Assembly: GCF_000013045.1 (NCBI RefSeq) | Contig: NC_007677.1 | Location: 992,001 to 1,056,000 of the forward strand | Direction of reading: 5' to 3' | DNA from: Salinibacter ruber DSM 13855 | GTDB taxonomy: Bacteria; Bacteroidota; Rhodothermia; Rhodothermales; Salinibacteraceae | DNA: 64,000 nt | Shown here: piece after piece, positions 36,428-46,836 of the stretch | Layout: every line of letters begins with the position of its first letter | Numbering within the stretch: position 1 is the stretch's first letter | Made by a program: the position numbers and the translations under genes | Notes under the pieces: model-generated | Database searches by the model: none | Seen by the model: only the letters and a program-made list of their open reading frames with translations | What the model was told of the DNA's origin: nothing

Positions 36428-37288
36428 CTACGGGGCGAAGAGCGTGCTCACGGCGCTGAACGTGCTCGTGAAGAGGCTCTTCTTGGTCGTCTCGCGGGGC
36501 TCTTGGAGACGCTCGGCCGCCTTCGCGTCGGCCGGGGGGCCGCTTCGGACCTGCACGTCGGCCCCCTCCCGGCCGGCCGAGTGCGTCATCGTCACGGCCT
36601 GGGTCCAGAGCCGACCGCCGGAGGCCGTGTACAGGGCCAGGTGCTGGGTCGGCAGTTGGACCCGCTCCAGGGCCAGCGGGTCCGCAGCGGTGTTTCGGAT
36701 CCGGAGCGGCGTCACGGCCCGGTGGTCGCGGCGCGGAAGGGCGTCGAGGCGGAGCCGGCCGGCGGTGCGGGTGGCGTAGCAGAGTTCCCCGTCGACGGTG
36801 GAGGGGCCGAACCACGTGTCGGACATGCGGAACGACGGCACCTCCTGCAGTTTCCGCTCCGAGTCCGGAAGCGTGATCTGAATCCAGAGGGCCGTGCTCA
36901 GGTAGAGCGTCACCGATTCCTCCGGGGGCACGTACAGCGGATGCTCCGGCCGCGAGACGACCGGCCGGTCGGCCAGGGCCGGCCGCAGCGCAATGCGCGG
37001 CTCGGTGTCGCCGAAGCTGTAGCGGCTGGTGTGAACGGCCGGATCGTCCGTGTCGAGAACAGGCGCCATGTCCGCCTCCGAGAGGGGCATCGTGACGTCG
37101 CTTCGGTTGGACAGGGGATCTGCGGCCCCGGCGTCGGGGGACGGCCGATGAACGATCCGCCACTCGCGGTCCGTGCGGTAGAGCCAGAGCGTCGACGGGC
37201 CGACGGCCCACCGGCCGCCGGTCCGCACGTCGAGGGAGACCGTGCCCCACCACGGCGTCGGGTCCCCGTTGGGCGTGGAGGGCTCCAT
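36428..37288 (-). CDS. DUF432-like protein upstream of mscS
   Basis: 286 residues, no signal peptide or membrane helix. Beta-rich sequence (WWGTVSLDVRTGGRWAVGPSTLWLYR, EHPLYVPPEESVTLYLSTALWIQITLPDSERKLQEVPSFRMSDTWFGPS, TPLRIRNTAADPLALERVQLP). The pairing with mscS and the 'LYVPPEESVTLYLSTALWIQI' pattern recall the DUF432 family, found mostly in archaea beside MscS-type channels; this is from memory of the family, not a search. ATG 37288 is preferred to the upstream frame, which runs through a 15-bp tandem repeat. Role may be channel-linked. Confidence 0.6.
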   Translation of the reverse strand: MEPSTPNGDPTPWWGTVSLDVRTGGRWAVGPSTLWLYRTDREWRIVHRPSPDAGAADPLSNRSDVTMPLSEADMAPVLDTDDPAVHTSRYSFGDTEPRIALRPALADRPVVSRPEHPLYVPPEESVTLYLSTALWIQITLPDSERKLQEVPSFRMSDTWFGPSTVDGELCYATRTAGRLRLDALPRRDHRAVTPLRIRNTAADPLALERVQLPTQHLALYTASGGRLWTQAVTMTHSAGREGADVQVRSGPPADAKAAERLQEPRETTKKSLFTSTFSAVSTLFAP

Positions 37289-37600
37289 GGTCCGGCTGAG
37301 GAATTGGAAGAAGAGGGCGAGGGGGGAACCGCTCGAAAATAAAGCGCAATCTCGGCAATCGCCATCCAAGCAATCGCCATCCAAAAATAAAGGCAGAGGT
37401 GTCCGTGGGCAACCGGAAGAGACCGCGTGTGCGGGGCACCCGTACGATGCCCCCGAGCCGGTCGAGTGCACGCCCCGACATTTTCATAAGATCGGAAGGA
37501 TTTCGGGCGGCGCGGCCCTGGTGGTTGTGTCTCCGAGGCCGGCTCTTCACCATGTGCGTACCCATTCCTCGTCCTTCGCCTCGCTCCCGCCTCTCCACCC
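37289..37600. other. Divergent intergenic region with a 15-bp tandem repeat
   Basis: 312 bp between the DUF432-like gene (minus) and the SLC13 gene (plus). It contains two perfect adjacent copies of GCAATCGCCATCCAA (37355-37384), preceded by a diverged partial copy (GCAATCTCG). Nothing gene-like is supported. Confidence 0.5.
37355..37384. repeat. Perfect 15-bp tandem duplication
   Basis: GCAATCGCCATCCAA at 37355-37369 and again at 37370-37384, about 67 bases upstream of the DUF432-like gene start. It may be a replication-slippage product or a doubled binding site. Confidence 0.7.
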
Positions 37601-39433
37601 GTGGCTTCGCTTCTTTTGGCCCAGACGGCGCCCGTCTTTACCCTCGACATGTTCGTCGTGTTGGGGCTCATCGCCGTCGTGCTTGTCCTGTTCATCACGG
37701 AGGTCATCCCGATCGACATGACCGCTCTTGGGGTCATCGTGGCGGTTGTGCTGCTGGAGCCGTGGACGGGCGTGGGGCCGACGGACGGCGTGGCGGGCTT
37801 CGCGAGCCCGGCCACCATCACGGTGCTGGCGATGTTCGTGCTCAGTGAGGGCGTCCGGCGGACCGGGGTGCTTCGGCGGATCGGAAATTGGATCGTGGAC
37901 TGGGCGAAGGGAAGCTTCTACAAGCAGTACGGGGCGCTGGTGGGGCTCTCCGGCACCACGGCGGGCGTCATCAACAACACCCCCGTGGTGGCGATGATGA
38001 TTCCGATGGCGATCAACATTGCACGCAAGACGAAGATGTCGCCGTCGAAGCTGCTGATGCCGATTTCGTTCGCGTCGATGCTGGGGGGGATGCTTACGGT
38101 GATTGGGACCTCCACCTCCATCCTGGCGAGCGACGTGAGCGCGCGCTTGATCGGGCATCCGTTTTCGATGTTCGAGTTTACGGCGCTGGGGGCGCTCGTG
38201 CTGACGACGGGCGTCGTGTACCTGATGGCGGTGGGGCACCGGCTGCTGCCGGAGCGCATCAAGCCGGAGGAAGACCTGACCGACGAGTTTGAGATGAGCG
38301 GCTACCTGACGGAGGTCGTGGTGACCGAGGCCTCGCCCCTCGTCGGGGTGGCGGTGCGGCAGGCGCTGACCGCGCTGGACCTGGACATCGATGTCATGCA
38401 GATGCGCCGCGACGGGGAGGCGTTCGCCGCTCCGCTCGGGCCCAAGCAGTTTCGCGCGGGCGACGTGCTTCTGCTGCGAACGAGCCGCGATTCGCTAATG
38501 GAGCTGATGCAAACCCAGAAGCTGGAGCCGGTGGTGCACACGAAGATCACGCAGGATGACGTCGAGATCGAGCGGGAGAAGGAGGTGCTTACGGAGGTGG
38601 TGCTGCTGTCGGACAATCCGCTCCTCGGGGAGACGCTGCGGTCGATCCGGTTTGCGCAGCAGTACGACGCGTTGGTGCTCGCGATTCGGCGGCACGGGAA
38701 GCTGCTCTACGACGAGATCGACGCGATGCCGCTGCGCGGGGGCGACACGCTGCTGGTCCAGGCGTCGGCCCCCGCCGTTGAACAATTCGAGCGGAACCGG
38801 ACCTTCGTGGTCGTGCAGGACGACGAGGAGACGTCCTTTCGGAGCGAAAAGCTCCCGCTTGCCCTCAGCATTGTGGGAGGGGTGGTCGGGCTTGCGGCGC
38901 TGGAGGTGATGCCGATCCTCGTTTCGGCCCTGGGCGGGGTCGTGGCCATGGTGGCCACCGGCTGCGTGCGGCCCACCGAGGTGTATGAGGCGGTGGACTG
39001 GAGTGTGATCGTGCTCCTGGCGGGCCTCATTCCGCTGGGGATGGCCATGGAGCGGTCCGGCACCGCGGCGTACCTGGCCCACGGGGTGACGGCGGTGTCG
39101 GAGGGGATCCCCGCCGTCGCGCTCCTGCTCGTCTTCTACGTCTTCACCAGCCTCGTCACCCAACTCATCAGCAACAATGCCAGCGTCATCCTGATGATTC
39201 CGATGGCCGTGGAGGCGGCCCAGCTGACGGGGGCGGATCCCTTTTCGTTCGTGCTCGCGGTCACCTTCGCCGCGAGCGGGGCCCTGCTCACCCCGATCGG
39301 GTACCAGACGAACCTGATGGTGTACGGGCCGGGCGGGTACCGCTTTACCGACTTCCTACGGATGGGGGCGCCGCTGCAGGTGCTGCTCGCCCTCGTCACG
39401 TGCGGGGGCATCTGGCTGCTGTGGGGCGTGTAG
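37601..39433 (+). CDS. SLC13-family anion/dicarboxylate transporter with two RCK_C domains
   Basis: 610 residues. N-terminal helices (TLDMFVVLGLIAVVLVLFITEVIPIDMTALG) and SGTTAGVINNTPVVAMMIPMA carry the SLC13/CitT signature (SNT-type hairpin). A cytoplasmic insert has two TrkA-C (RCK_C) domains, LTEVVVTEASPLVGVAVRQALTALDLDI...AGDVLLLRTS and LTEVVLLSDNPLLGETLRSI...GGDTLLVQAS. The second half repeats the fold with LISNNASVILMIPMAVEAA and LTPIGYQTNLMVYGPGGYRFTDF. It is a Na+-coupled or similar carrier for sulfate, phosphate or dicarboxylates; the RCK_C insert is typical of the sulfate/SAC1 subgroup. Confidence 0.9.
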   Translation: MASLLLAQTAPVFTLDMFVVLGLIAVVLVLFITEVIPIDMTALGVIVAVVLLEPWTGVGPTDGVAGFASPATITVLAMFVLSEGVRRTGVLRRIGNWIVDWAKGSFYKQYGALVGLSGTTAGVINNTPVVAMMIPMAINIARKTKMSPSKLLMPISFASMLGGMLTVIGTSTSILASDVSARLIGHPFSMFEFTALGALVLTTGVVYLMAVGHRLLPERIKPEEDLTDEFEMSGYLTEVVVTEASPLVGVAVRQALTALDLDIDVMQMRRDGEAFAAPLGPKQFRAGDVLLLRTSRDSLMELMQTQKLEPVVHTKITQDDVEIEREKEVLTEVVLLSDNPLLGETLRSIRFAQQYDALVLAIRRHGKLLYDEIDAMPLRGGDTLLVQASAPAVEQFERNRTFVVVQDDEETSFRSEKLPLALSIVGGVVGLAALEVMPILVSALGGVVAMVATGCVRPTEVYEAVDWSVIVLLAGLIPLGMAMERSGTAAYLAHGVTAVSEGIPAVALLLVFYVFTSLVTQLISNNASVILMIPMAVEAAQLTGADPFSFVLAVTFAASGALLTPIGYQTNLMVYGPGGYRFTDFLRMGAPLQVLLALVTCGGIWLLWGV

Positions 39434-39636
39434 GGGCGGGGCCGACCTTCCGTCTCCCGCACCGCCGCTCCCACTCGATGTGGGGCCCATCCGACAATGG
39501 GGCCGGCGTCCTCGCGCGGCGGGCGCCCCAGGTCCGATTCCGTCGGAGGCGCAGCCCGGGCCCCTCTTGGTCCTCTTTGGGACGGCGGGCTACAGGGACG
39601 GGGCCACGCGACCGATCTGAGTGGGGGGCGTTGGGA

Positions 39637-41463
39637 TTAGAACAGGTCCGCGTCCGCGGAAAAGGACTCCAGCTCCGTCACCACGCGCTGCAGGAAGCTG
39701 GACCCCATGGCGCCGTCGATAATGCGGTGGTCGTAGCTGAGGGAAAGGTACATCATGTGGCGCACGGAGATGGCGTCGCCGAGGCCGTCGTTTTCCACGA
39801 CGACCGGCCGCTTCTGAATGGCCCCGGTGGCGAGGATGCCCACTTGCGGCTGGTTGATGATGGGCGTGCCCATCAGGGAGCCGAGCGAGCCGATGTTGGT
39901 GACCGTGAAGGTGCCGCCCTGCAGCTCATCGGGCTGGAGCTCCTTGTTGCGGGCCCGTTCGGCCACGTTCGCCGCCTTGCGGGCCAGCCCCGACACGTTG
40001 TAGTCCCCCGCGTTGCGAATGACCGGGGCGAGGAGGCCCTTGTTGCCGATGGCCACGGCGATGCCGACGTGGAAGTCGTGCTTGATGACAATCTTGTCGC
40101 CCTCCACGCTCGCGTTGAGCAGGGGATGTTCGCGGAGCGCCTCCACCGCGGCCTTCACGAAGAAGGGCGTGTACGTCAGCTTCACGCCCTCGCGCTCCCG
40201 AAAGGCCTCCTTGTTGGCCTCCCGGAGCTGAACCAGGCCCGTCACGTCGGCCTCGGCGAAGGAGGTGACGTGAGCGGACGTGGCTTTCGACCGCACCATG
40301 TGCTCGGCGGTCATCTTGCGCATCCGGTCCATGGGCTGCACCTCGATGCGGTCGCCGTACTGCTGGCGCAGCTCCTCGTCGCTCGGGCCCTCGTCGACCG
40401 TGTAGTCGCCGCGGGCGGGGGGGGCCTCGTCCGAACGACCGGGGCGCGGCGGCCGCTCGGGGGCGGATGCAGGGGCCGCGGGGGCCTCCTCGCGTTCGTC
40501 GAGGTAGGCGAGCACGTCCTCCTTCGTCACGCGACCGCCCCGGCCGGAGCCCTCAAGCGACTCCAGCTCGCTCATGCGAAGCCCTTCCTCCTTCGCGATC
40601 GAGCGCACGAGGGGCGAGTAGAAGCGCCCGTCGTCGCCGCGGCGCGTAATCGTCTCCTCGGGGGCGCGCTGCGGCTCGTCGGCGTCGGGCACCGCCCCGT
40701 CGCCGGAGGGGGGCGTGGAGGGCAGCTCCGCCTCGTCGGCCTCGGGGGCCGTCTCCTGCGTGGTGTCGGGCTCGTCGGACGCGGGGGGCTCCACCGATCC
40801 GGCCTCCGCCTCCGAGGCCAAGAGGGCCACGACCGTGCCGACCTCGACGGTTTCGCCCTCCTCGACGAGCTTCTCGGTAAGCACGCCCTCGGCGGGGGAG
40901 GGCACCTCCGTGTCCACCTTGTCGGTGCCAATCTCCAGAATGGTCTCGTCGATGGCGACCGCCTCGCCGATGTCCTTGTACCAGGCGACGACGGTGCCCT
41001 CGGTAATGCTCTCGCCCATCTTGGGCATCACGACCTCCACCTCGTCGCCGGAGGGGGCCGGAGACGCAGCTTCTTCTGAATCCGTCTCTGGGGGCGTCGC
41101 CTCCGCCTCATCCTCGGCGTCCGCGTCCGGAGCGGCCTCTTTCGCCTCGTCCGCGGCCGCTTCGTCGTCGGACGGCGCCTCGGCGGGGGGCTCGTCGTCG
41201 GCGTCCACCTCCGCGGCTGCTGTGTCGGTGTCTAGCGTTGCGATGATGGTTCCCACCTCCACCGTGTCGCCCTCCTCGACGAGCGTCTCCGTGAGCACGC
41301 CGCCCTTGGGGGAGGGCACTTCCGTATCGACCTTGTCGGTCCCGATTTCGAGCAGAATCTCGTCCTGCTCCACCTCGTCGCCGGGCTGCTTGTGCCAGGC
41401 AATGACGGTGCCTTCGGTAATGCTCTCGCCCATCTTGGGCATTTCAACGTCAACTTGTGCCAT
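39637..41463 (-). CDS. 2-oxoacid dehydrogenase E2 (dihydrolipoyl acyltransferase)
   Basis: 608 residues. Two lipoyl domains (about 1-75 and 144-220), each with the lipoylated lysine in IGTDKVDTEVPSP, joined by long acidic Ala/Glu linkers. A peripheral-subunit-binding domain follows (about 281-321; SPLVRSIAKEEGLRMSELESLEGSGRGGRVTKEDVLAYL), then the catalytic core (about 377-608) with the active HRIIDGAMGS near the end. It carries acyl groups between E1 and E3. The DKVDTEV lipoyl motif and lack of neighbouring E1/E3 leave branched-chain, pyruvate or 2-oxoglutarate as options. ATG 41463 chosen; upstream frame shows no homology. Confidence 0.92.
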   Translation of the reverse strand: MAQVDVEMPKMGESITEGTVIAWHKQPGDEVEQDEILLEIGTDKVDTEVPSPKGGVLTETLVEEGDTVEVGTIIATLDTDTAAAEVDADDEPPAEAPSDDEAAADEAKEAAPDADAEDEAEATPPETDSEEAASPAPSGDEVEVVMPKMGESITEGTVVAWYKDIGEAVAIDETILEIGTDKVDTEVPSPAEGVLTEKLVEEGETVEVGTVVALLASEAEAGSVEPPASDEPDTTQETAPEADEAELPSTPPSGDGAVPDADEPQRAPEETITRRGDDGRFYSPLVRSIAKEEGLRMSELESLEGSGRGGRVTKEDVLAYLDEREEAPAAPASAPERPPRPGRSDEAPPARGDYTVDEGPSDEELRQQYGDRIEVQPMDRMRKMTAEHMVRSKATSAHVTSFAEADVTGLVQLREANKEAFREREGVKLTYTPFFVKAAVEALREHPLLNASVEGDKIVIKHDFHVGIAVAIGNKGLLAPVIRNAGDYNVSGLARKAANVAERARNKELQPDELQGGTFTVTNIGSLGSLMGTPIINQPQVGILATGAIQKRPVVVENDGLGDAISVRHMMYLSLSYDHRIIDGAMGSSFLQRVVTELESFSADADLF

Positions 41464-41815
41464 GATTTCGGTCGTGTGCCGTGCAGTGAGAATGCGTGGT
41501 GGCGATCCGGGGAGACGCCGTGTGGAAGGACTTCCAATGTAGGGAATGACGCCCACGAATCAAATAGTGGGACGGTTCTGGCGCATGTGGAAAATCGGAG
41601 GGTGCGGCAAGAAACGATGGCAAAAAACGGAAGAATCAGTGCTGGCGGTTGCGTTCTTCGTCGCCAGCAAAGATCCTAAAGAACCTTCGCACAGCGCAGC
41701 ATTGCTAACGTCTTTGAGCCGCGGACACTGCGCTTCCGCGCCTGTCACGGGGCTTCTAATCCAGAAGCCCGTCTTTCCGTCTCGTTCGAGAACCGATCAC
41801 AGTCTCTCTTCTGTC
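41464..41815. other. Divergent leader between E2 and hppA
   Basis: 352 bp, relatively AT-rich. It holds an 8-bp perfect inverted repeat TGCTGGCG (41640-41647) / CGCCAGCA (41662-41669) upstream of hppA. The frame of hppA is open through it to 41546, but that part has no homology and no signal-like sequence. Confidence 0.5.
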
Positions 41816-43945
<2,130 letters not shown>

Positions 43946-43974
43946 CGCGCCCTCACATTCTGTGTCTTCCTGTC

Positions 43975-44010
43975 CCCCCGGCCGGGCGCCCCGGTCGGGG
44001 GTTTTGTTTT
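43975..44010 (+). terminator. Rho-independent terminator of hppA
   Basis: 12-bp stem CCCCCGGCCGGG (43975-43986) / CCCGGTCGGGGG (43990-44001) with one G-T pair and a 3-nt loop, followed by TTTTGTTTT. It lies 29 bases after the hppA stop and 25 before the pth stop. Confidence 0.85.
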
Positions 44011-44034
44011 GAGGCCCACGCCAGCGGAGGCGCG

Positions 44035-44601
44035 TCAGTTGAAGCGATTCATCGCCGCGTCTATGTCGTCCCGGGCCATCGTGAGGACGGCGTCCTCGGC
44101 GTCCTCGCGGGCCGACCGGGCCGCCGGCCGCTGCTCGTCGGTGAAGGGGGAGAGGACGTAGTCGGACTGGCGTCCCTCGGGAAAGTCGTTGCCGATGCCG
44201 ACGCGGAGGCGGGAGAATTCGGTGGTGCCGAGCCGCTGGGCCACGTGGGCGAGGCCGTTGTGCCCGCCGCTGCTGCCCGTGGGGCGGAGCCGGATGGTGC
44301 CGACGGGAAGGTGCAGGTCGTCGACGATGACGAGCAGCCGGTCGATCGGAAGGTCGTAGTGGGCCCGAAGGCCCGCGACGGCGTCGCCGCTCCGGTTCAT
44401 GTAGGTGAGCGGCACGGCCAGCCCGATTTTCTGATCGACGTACCGTCCCCAGCCGACGAGCGCGTCGGACTGGTGCTGGAGCGAGATGTCGAGGCGCCCG
44501 GAGAGCCCGTCGATGACCTGATGGCCGACGTTGTGGCGCGTGTCTTCGTACTCGGCGCCCGGGTTGCCGAGGCCAATGGCGAGCAGGGAGGGGGTGGACA
44601 T
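44035..44601 (-). CDS. pth: Peptidyl-tRNA hydrolase
   Basis: 188 residues. It frees tRNA from peptidyl-tRNAs dropped by ribosomes. Motifs: LLAIGLGNPGAEYEDTRHNVGHQVID with the catalytic histidine, LTYMNRSGDAVAG, VIVDDLHLPVGTIRLRPTGSSGGHNGLAHV and FSRLRVGIG. Follows rplY by 100 bases on the same strand, the common rplY-pth arrangement. Confidence 0.96.
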   Translation of the reverse strand: MSTPSLLAIGLGNPGAEYEDTRHNVGHQVIDGLSGRLDISLQHQSDALVGWGRYVDQKIGLAVPLTYMNRSGDAVAGLRAHYDLPIDRLLVIVDDLHLPVGTIRLRPTGSSGGHNGLAHVAQRLGTTEFSRLRVGIGNDFPEGRQSDYVLSPFTDEQRPAARSAREDAEDAVLTMARDDIDAAMNRFN

Positions 44602-44701
44602 GCGGTCTCAGGGAGTGGGGGGAGAAATAGAAAAGGGCGACCGGGGTCGGCCGCCCTTCTGGGGGTCAAATGGAGGGGCGTCGGCGCGCGGCCGACTGTG
44701 C

Positions 44702-45397
44702 TTACTGATACTCCTCGTCCGCGCCGCCCTCGCCGGCTGCCTCTTCGCCCTCGGCGGGCTCGCCTTCTTCCGTGTCGACGGCCTCGCCCTCTTCGGCAAT
44801 CTCCTCCTCTGTGAGCTCCTCCTCTTCTTCTTCAGCCTCGGTCGTGGGTGCGGTCTCGATCTGCGGCGCCACGACCGTGACGAGCGTCTGGTCCCTCGAC
44901 GTTTTGATCTCGTAGTCGGTCTCGAGGTCGTAGACGTGCAACGAGTCGCCGATGACGAGCTCGCCGATGTCGACCTCGATCTGGGCGGGAATGTTCTCGG
45001 GCAGCACCGAGATCGTGAGCTCACGGGCGATCTGCTGCGTGTCGCCGCCGTTCTGCTGGCCCACCGGAATCCCGGTGTAGTTCAGCGGCACCGTCAGCGT
45101 AACCTCGTCGCCCTCTTCGAGCGCCTGGAAGTCGGCGTGCAGGGGCCGGTCCGTGAGTGGGTGCAGGTCGTAGTCCTTCAGGATGCAGTTCCACGTGTCC
45201 CCGTTCATCTCAACCTCAGCCACCGGGGCCGAGCGCCGATAGATCAGCTTGTTGAGGGCGGCGATCGGAATCTGCAGCGGCGTCGACTCCACGGTGCGCC
45301 CGTACAGCACGCACGGAACGCGATCGTTGTTGCGGATTTCGCGGGCGGCCTTCGAGCCGGTCTCGCGCGGCTGGGCTTCGATGACGGGGGCGTCCAT
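44702..45397 (-). CDS. rplY: 50S ribosomal protein L25, long Ctc form
   Basis: 231 residues from ATG 45397 (the frame is open to 45484). The N-terminal L25 domain binds 5S rRNA ([26 protein letters not shown]...), and a second beta-domain follows ([47 protein letters not shown]), as in Ctc/TL5. The last 50 residues are an extremely acidic tail ([17 protein letters not shown]), longer than in most homologues and in keeping with a salt-in lifestyle. Part of prs-rplY-pth on the minus strand, a widespread order. Confidence 0.95.
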
Positions 45398-45620
45398 GAC
45401 GGGAAGACGGTCCGGTGAAAAGGGTGACAGCAACCGGGGCAGATGACCGGTCACCTCTCTATGCAGAATGCATGCTAAGTCCACCCCTCCGTTTGGTTCC
45501 AGGGGGGCGGGACCGATTCAAGCAAAATAGACGCCGACGGGCTGGTGGGGCCCATCCGGGCCGCCCGGACGCCTCGCCCCAACGCCTCCTGGTTCCTGCC
45601 GCACGGGACAGCGGCCCCCG

Positions 45621-46568
45621 CTAGTCGGTGAAGAGCGTGGAGACCGACCGGTCGGTGTAAATGTGGCGGATGGCCTTGGCGAACAGGTTCGACACGCTGA
45701 CCACCTCGATGCAGTCGGACGGGCGCTTGAGGGGCACCGTGTCGGTGATCATGAGTCGCTCAAGGGGGGAGTTCTCGATGCGGTCGTAGGCCGGGCCGGA
45801 GAGGAGGCCGTGCGTGCAGGCCGCCATGATTTTCAGGGCGCCGTGGTCCTTGAGTGCCTTCGCGGCGCGGGTTAGGGTGCCGGCCGTATCGACGATGTCG
45901 TCGATGATGAGGACATCCTTCCCCTCCACGTCCCCGATCACGTTCATCACCCGTGCTTCGTTTTGACGGGGGCGGCGCTTGTCGATGAGGGCCAGGTCCA
46001 CGCCCAGGCGCTGGGCGTAGGCGCGGGCCATCTTGAGGCCGCCCACGTCCGGGGCCAGCACGACGAAGTCGTCGAGGTCGAACTGGCGAACGTGGTCGGT
46101 CAGGACGGTGGAGCCGTACAGGTGGTCCACCGGGACGTCGAAAAAGCCCTGGATCTGGGCGGCGTGAAGCTCCATGGTCAGGATGCGGTCCACGCCGGCG
46201 GAGGTGAGCATGTTGGCCATGAGCTTCGCCGCGATGGAGACGCGCGGCTGGTCCTTGCGCTCCTGTCGGGCGTAGCCGAAGTAGGGGATCACGGCCGTTA
46301 CGCGTTCGGCCGAGGCCCGCTTGGCGGCGTCGATCAGGAGGAGCAGCTCCATCCAGTTGTCCGCCTTCGGATGGGTGCTCTGAATGATAAACAGGTCCGC
46401 TCCCCGAATGGACTCCTCGAACCGCACGTAGATCTCGCCGTCCGCAAAGTCGCGGATGCTGAGGTCCCCGAGGGTCGTGCCGTAGGCCTCGGCAATCTTG
46501 TTGGCGAGGGCCGGGTTGGAGCGGCCCCCGAAGATGGCGACGCGGTGTTCATTGCTCGACGCACGCAT
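45621..46568 (-). CDS. prs: Ribose-phosphate pyrophosphokinase
   Basis: 315 residues. It makes PRPP from ribose 5-phosphate and ATP. Motifs: VAIFGGRSNPALANKIAEAYG, GADLFIIQSTHPKADNWMELLLLIDAAKRASA, VIPYFGYARQERKDQPRVSIAAK, the histidine in MELHAAQIQGFFDVPVDHLYG, and the PRPP loop LIIDDIVDTAGTL. GTG 46583 is possible, but ATG 46568 is the better start. The gene lies 49 bases downstream of tRNA-Gln and may share its transcript. Confidence 0.97.
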   Translation of the reverse strand: MRASSNEHRVAIFGGRSNPALANKIAEAYGTTLGDLSIRDFADGEIYVRFEESIRGADLFIIQSTHPKADNWMELLLLIDAAKRASAERVTAVIPYFGYARQERKDQPRVSIAAKLMANMLTSAGVDRILTMELHAAQIQGFFDVPVDHLYGSTVLTDHVRQFDLDDFVVLAPDVGGLKMARAYAQRLGVDLALIDKRRPRQNEARVMNVIGDVEGKDVLIIDDIVDTAGTLTRAAKALKDHGALKIMAACTHGLLSGPAYDRIENSPLERLMITDTVPLKRPSDCIEVVSVSNLFAKAIRHIYTDRSVSTLFTD

Positions 46569-46617
46569 GAGTGGGCGGGGCACCGGGGCGGCAGCGGTCA
46601 GGGGGATAGAGAGCTGG

Positions 46618-46688
46618 TTGCCCGGGGTGGATTCGAACCACCACTAACGGCTCCAAAGGCCGCTGTCCTGCCATTAGACCACCGGGCA
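46618..46688 (-). tRNA. tRNA-Gln (anticodon TTG)
   Basis: 71 nt on the minus strand. Acceptor TGCCCGG pairs perfectly with CCGGGCA, discriminator A. D arm GGTCTAATGGCAGGAC; anticodon stem GCGGC/GCCGT around loop CTTTGGA, anticodon TTG; T arm GGTGG-TTCGAAT-CCACC. CCA is not encoded. Confidence 0.95.
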
Positions 46689-46836
46689 ATGCGGGGCGCA
46701 CGGTCTCCTCTTCGTGCTCCTCCTGTAGAGTAGAAAAGAACAGGGACTGAGTCAACGAGCCAACGGGGGATCAGTTCGTGAAGAGGGGCTGAGAAGTACC
46801 GGGTTACAGACGGGACGGCCCTCCCAGGCCCAGCCG

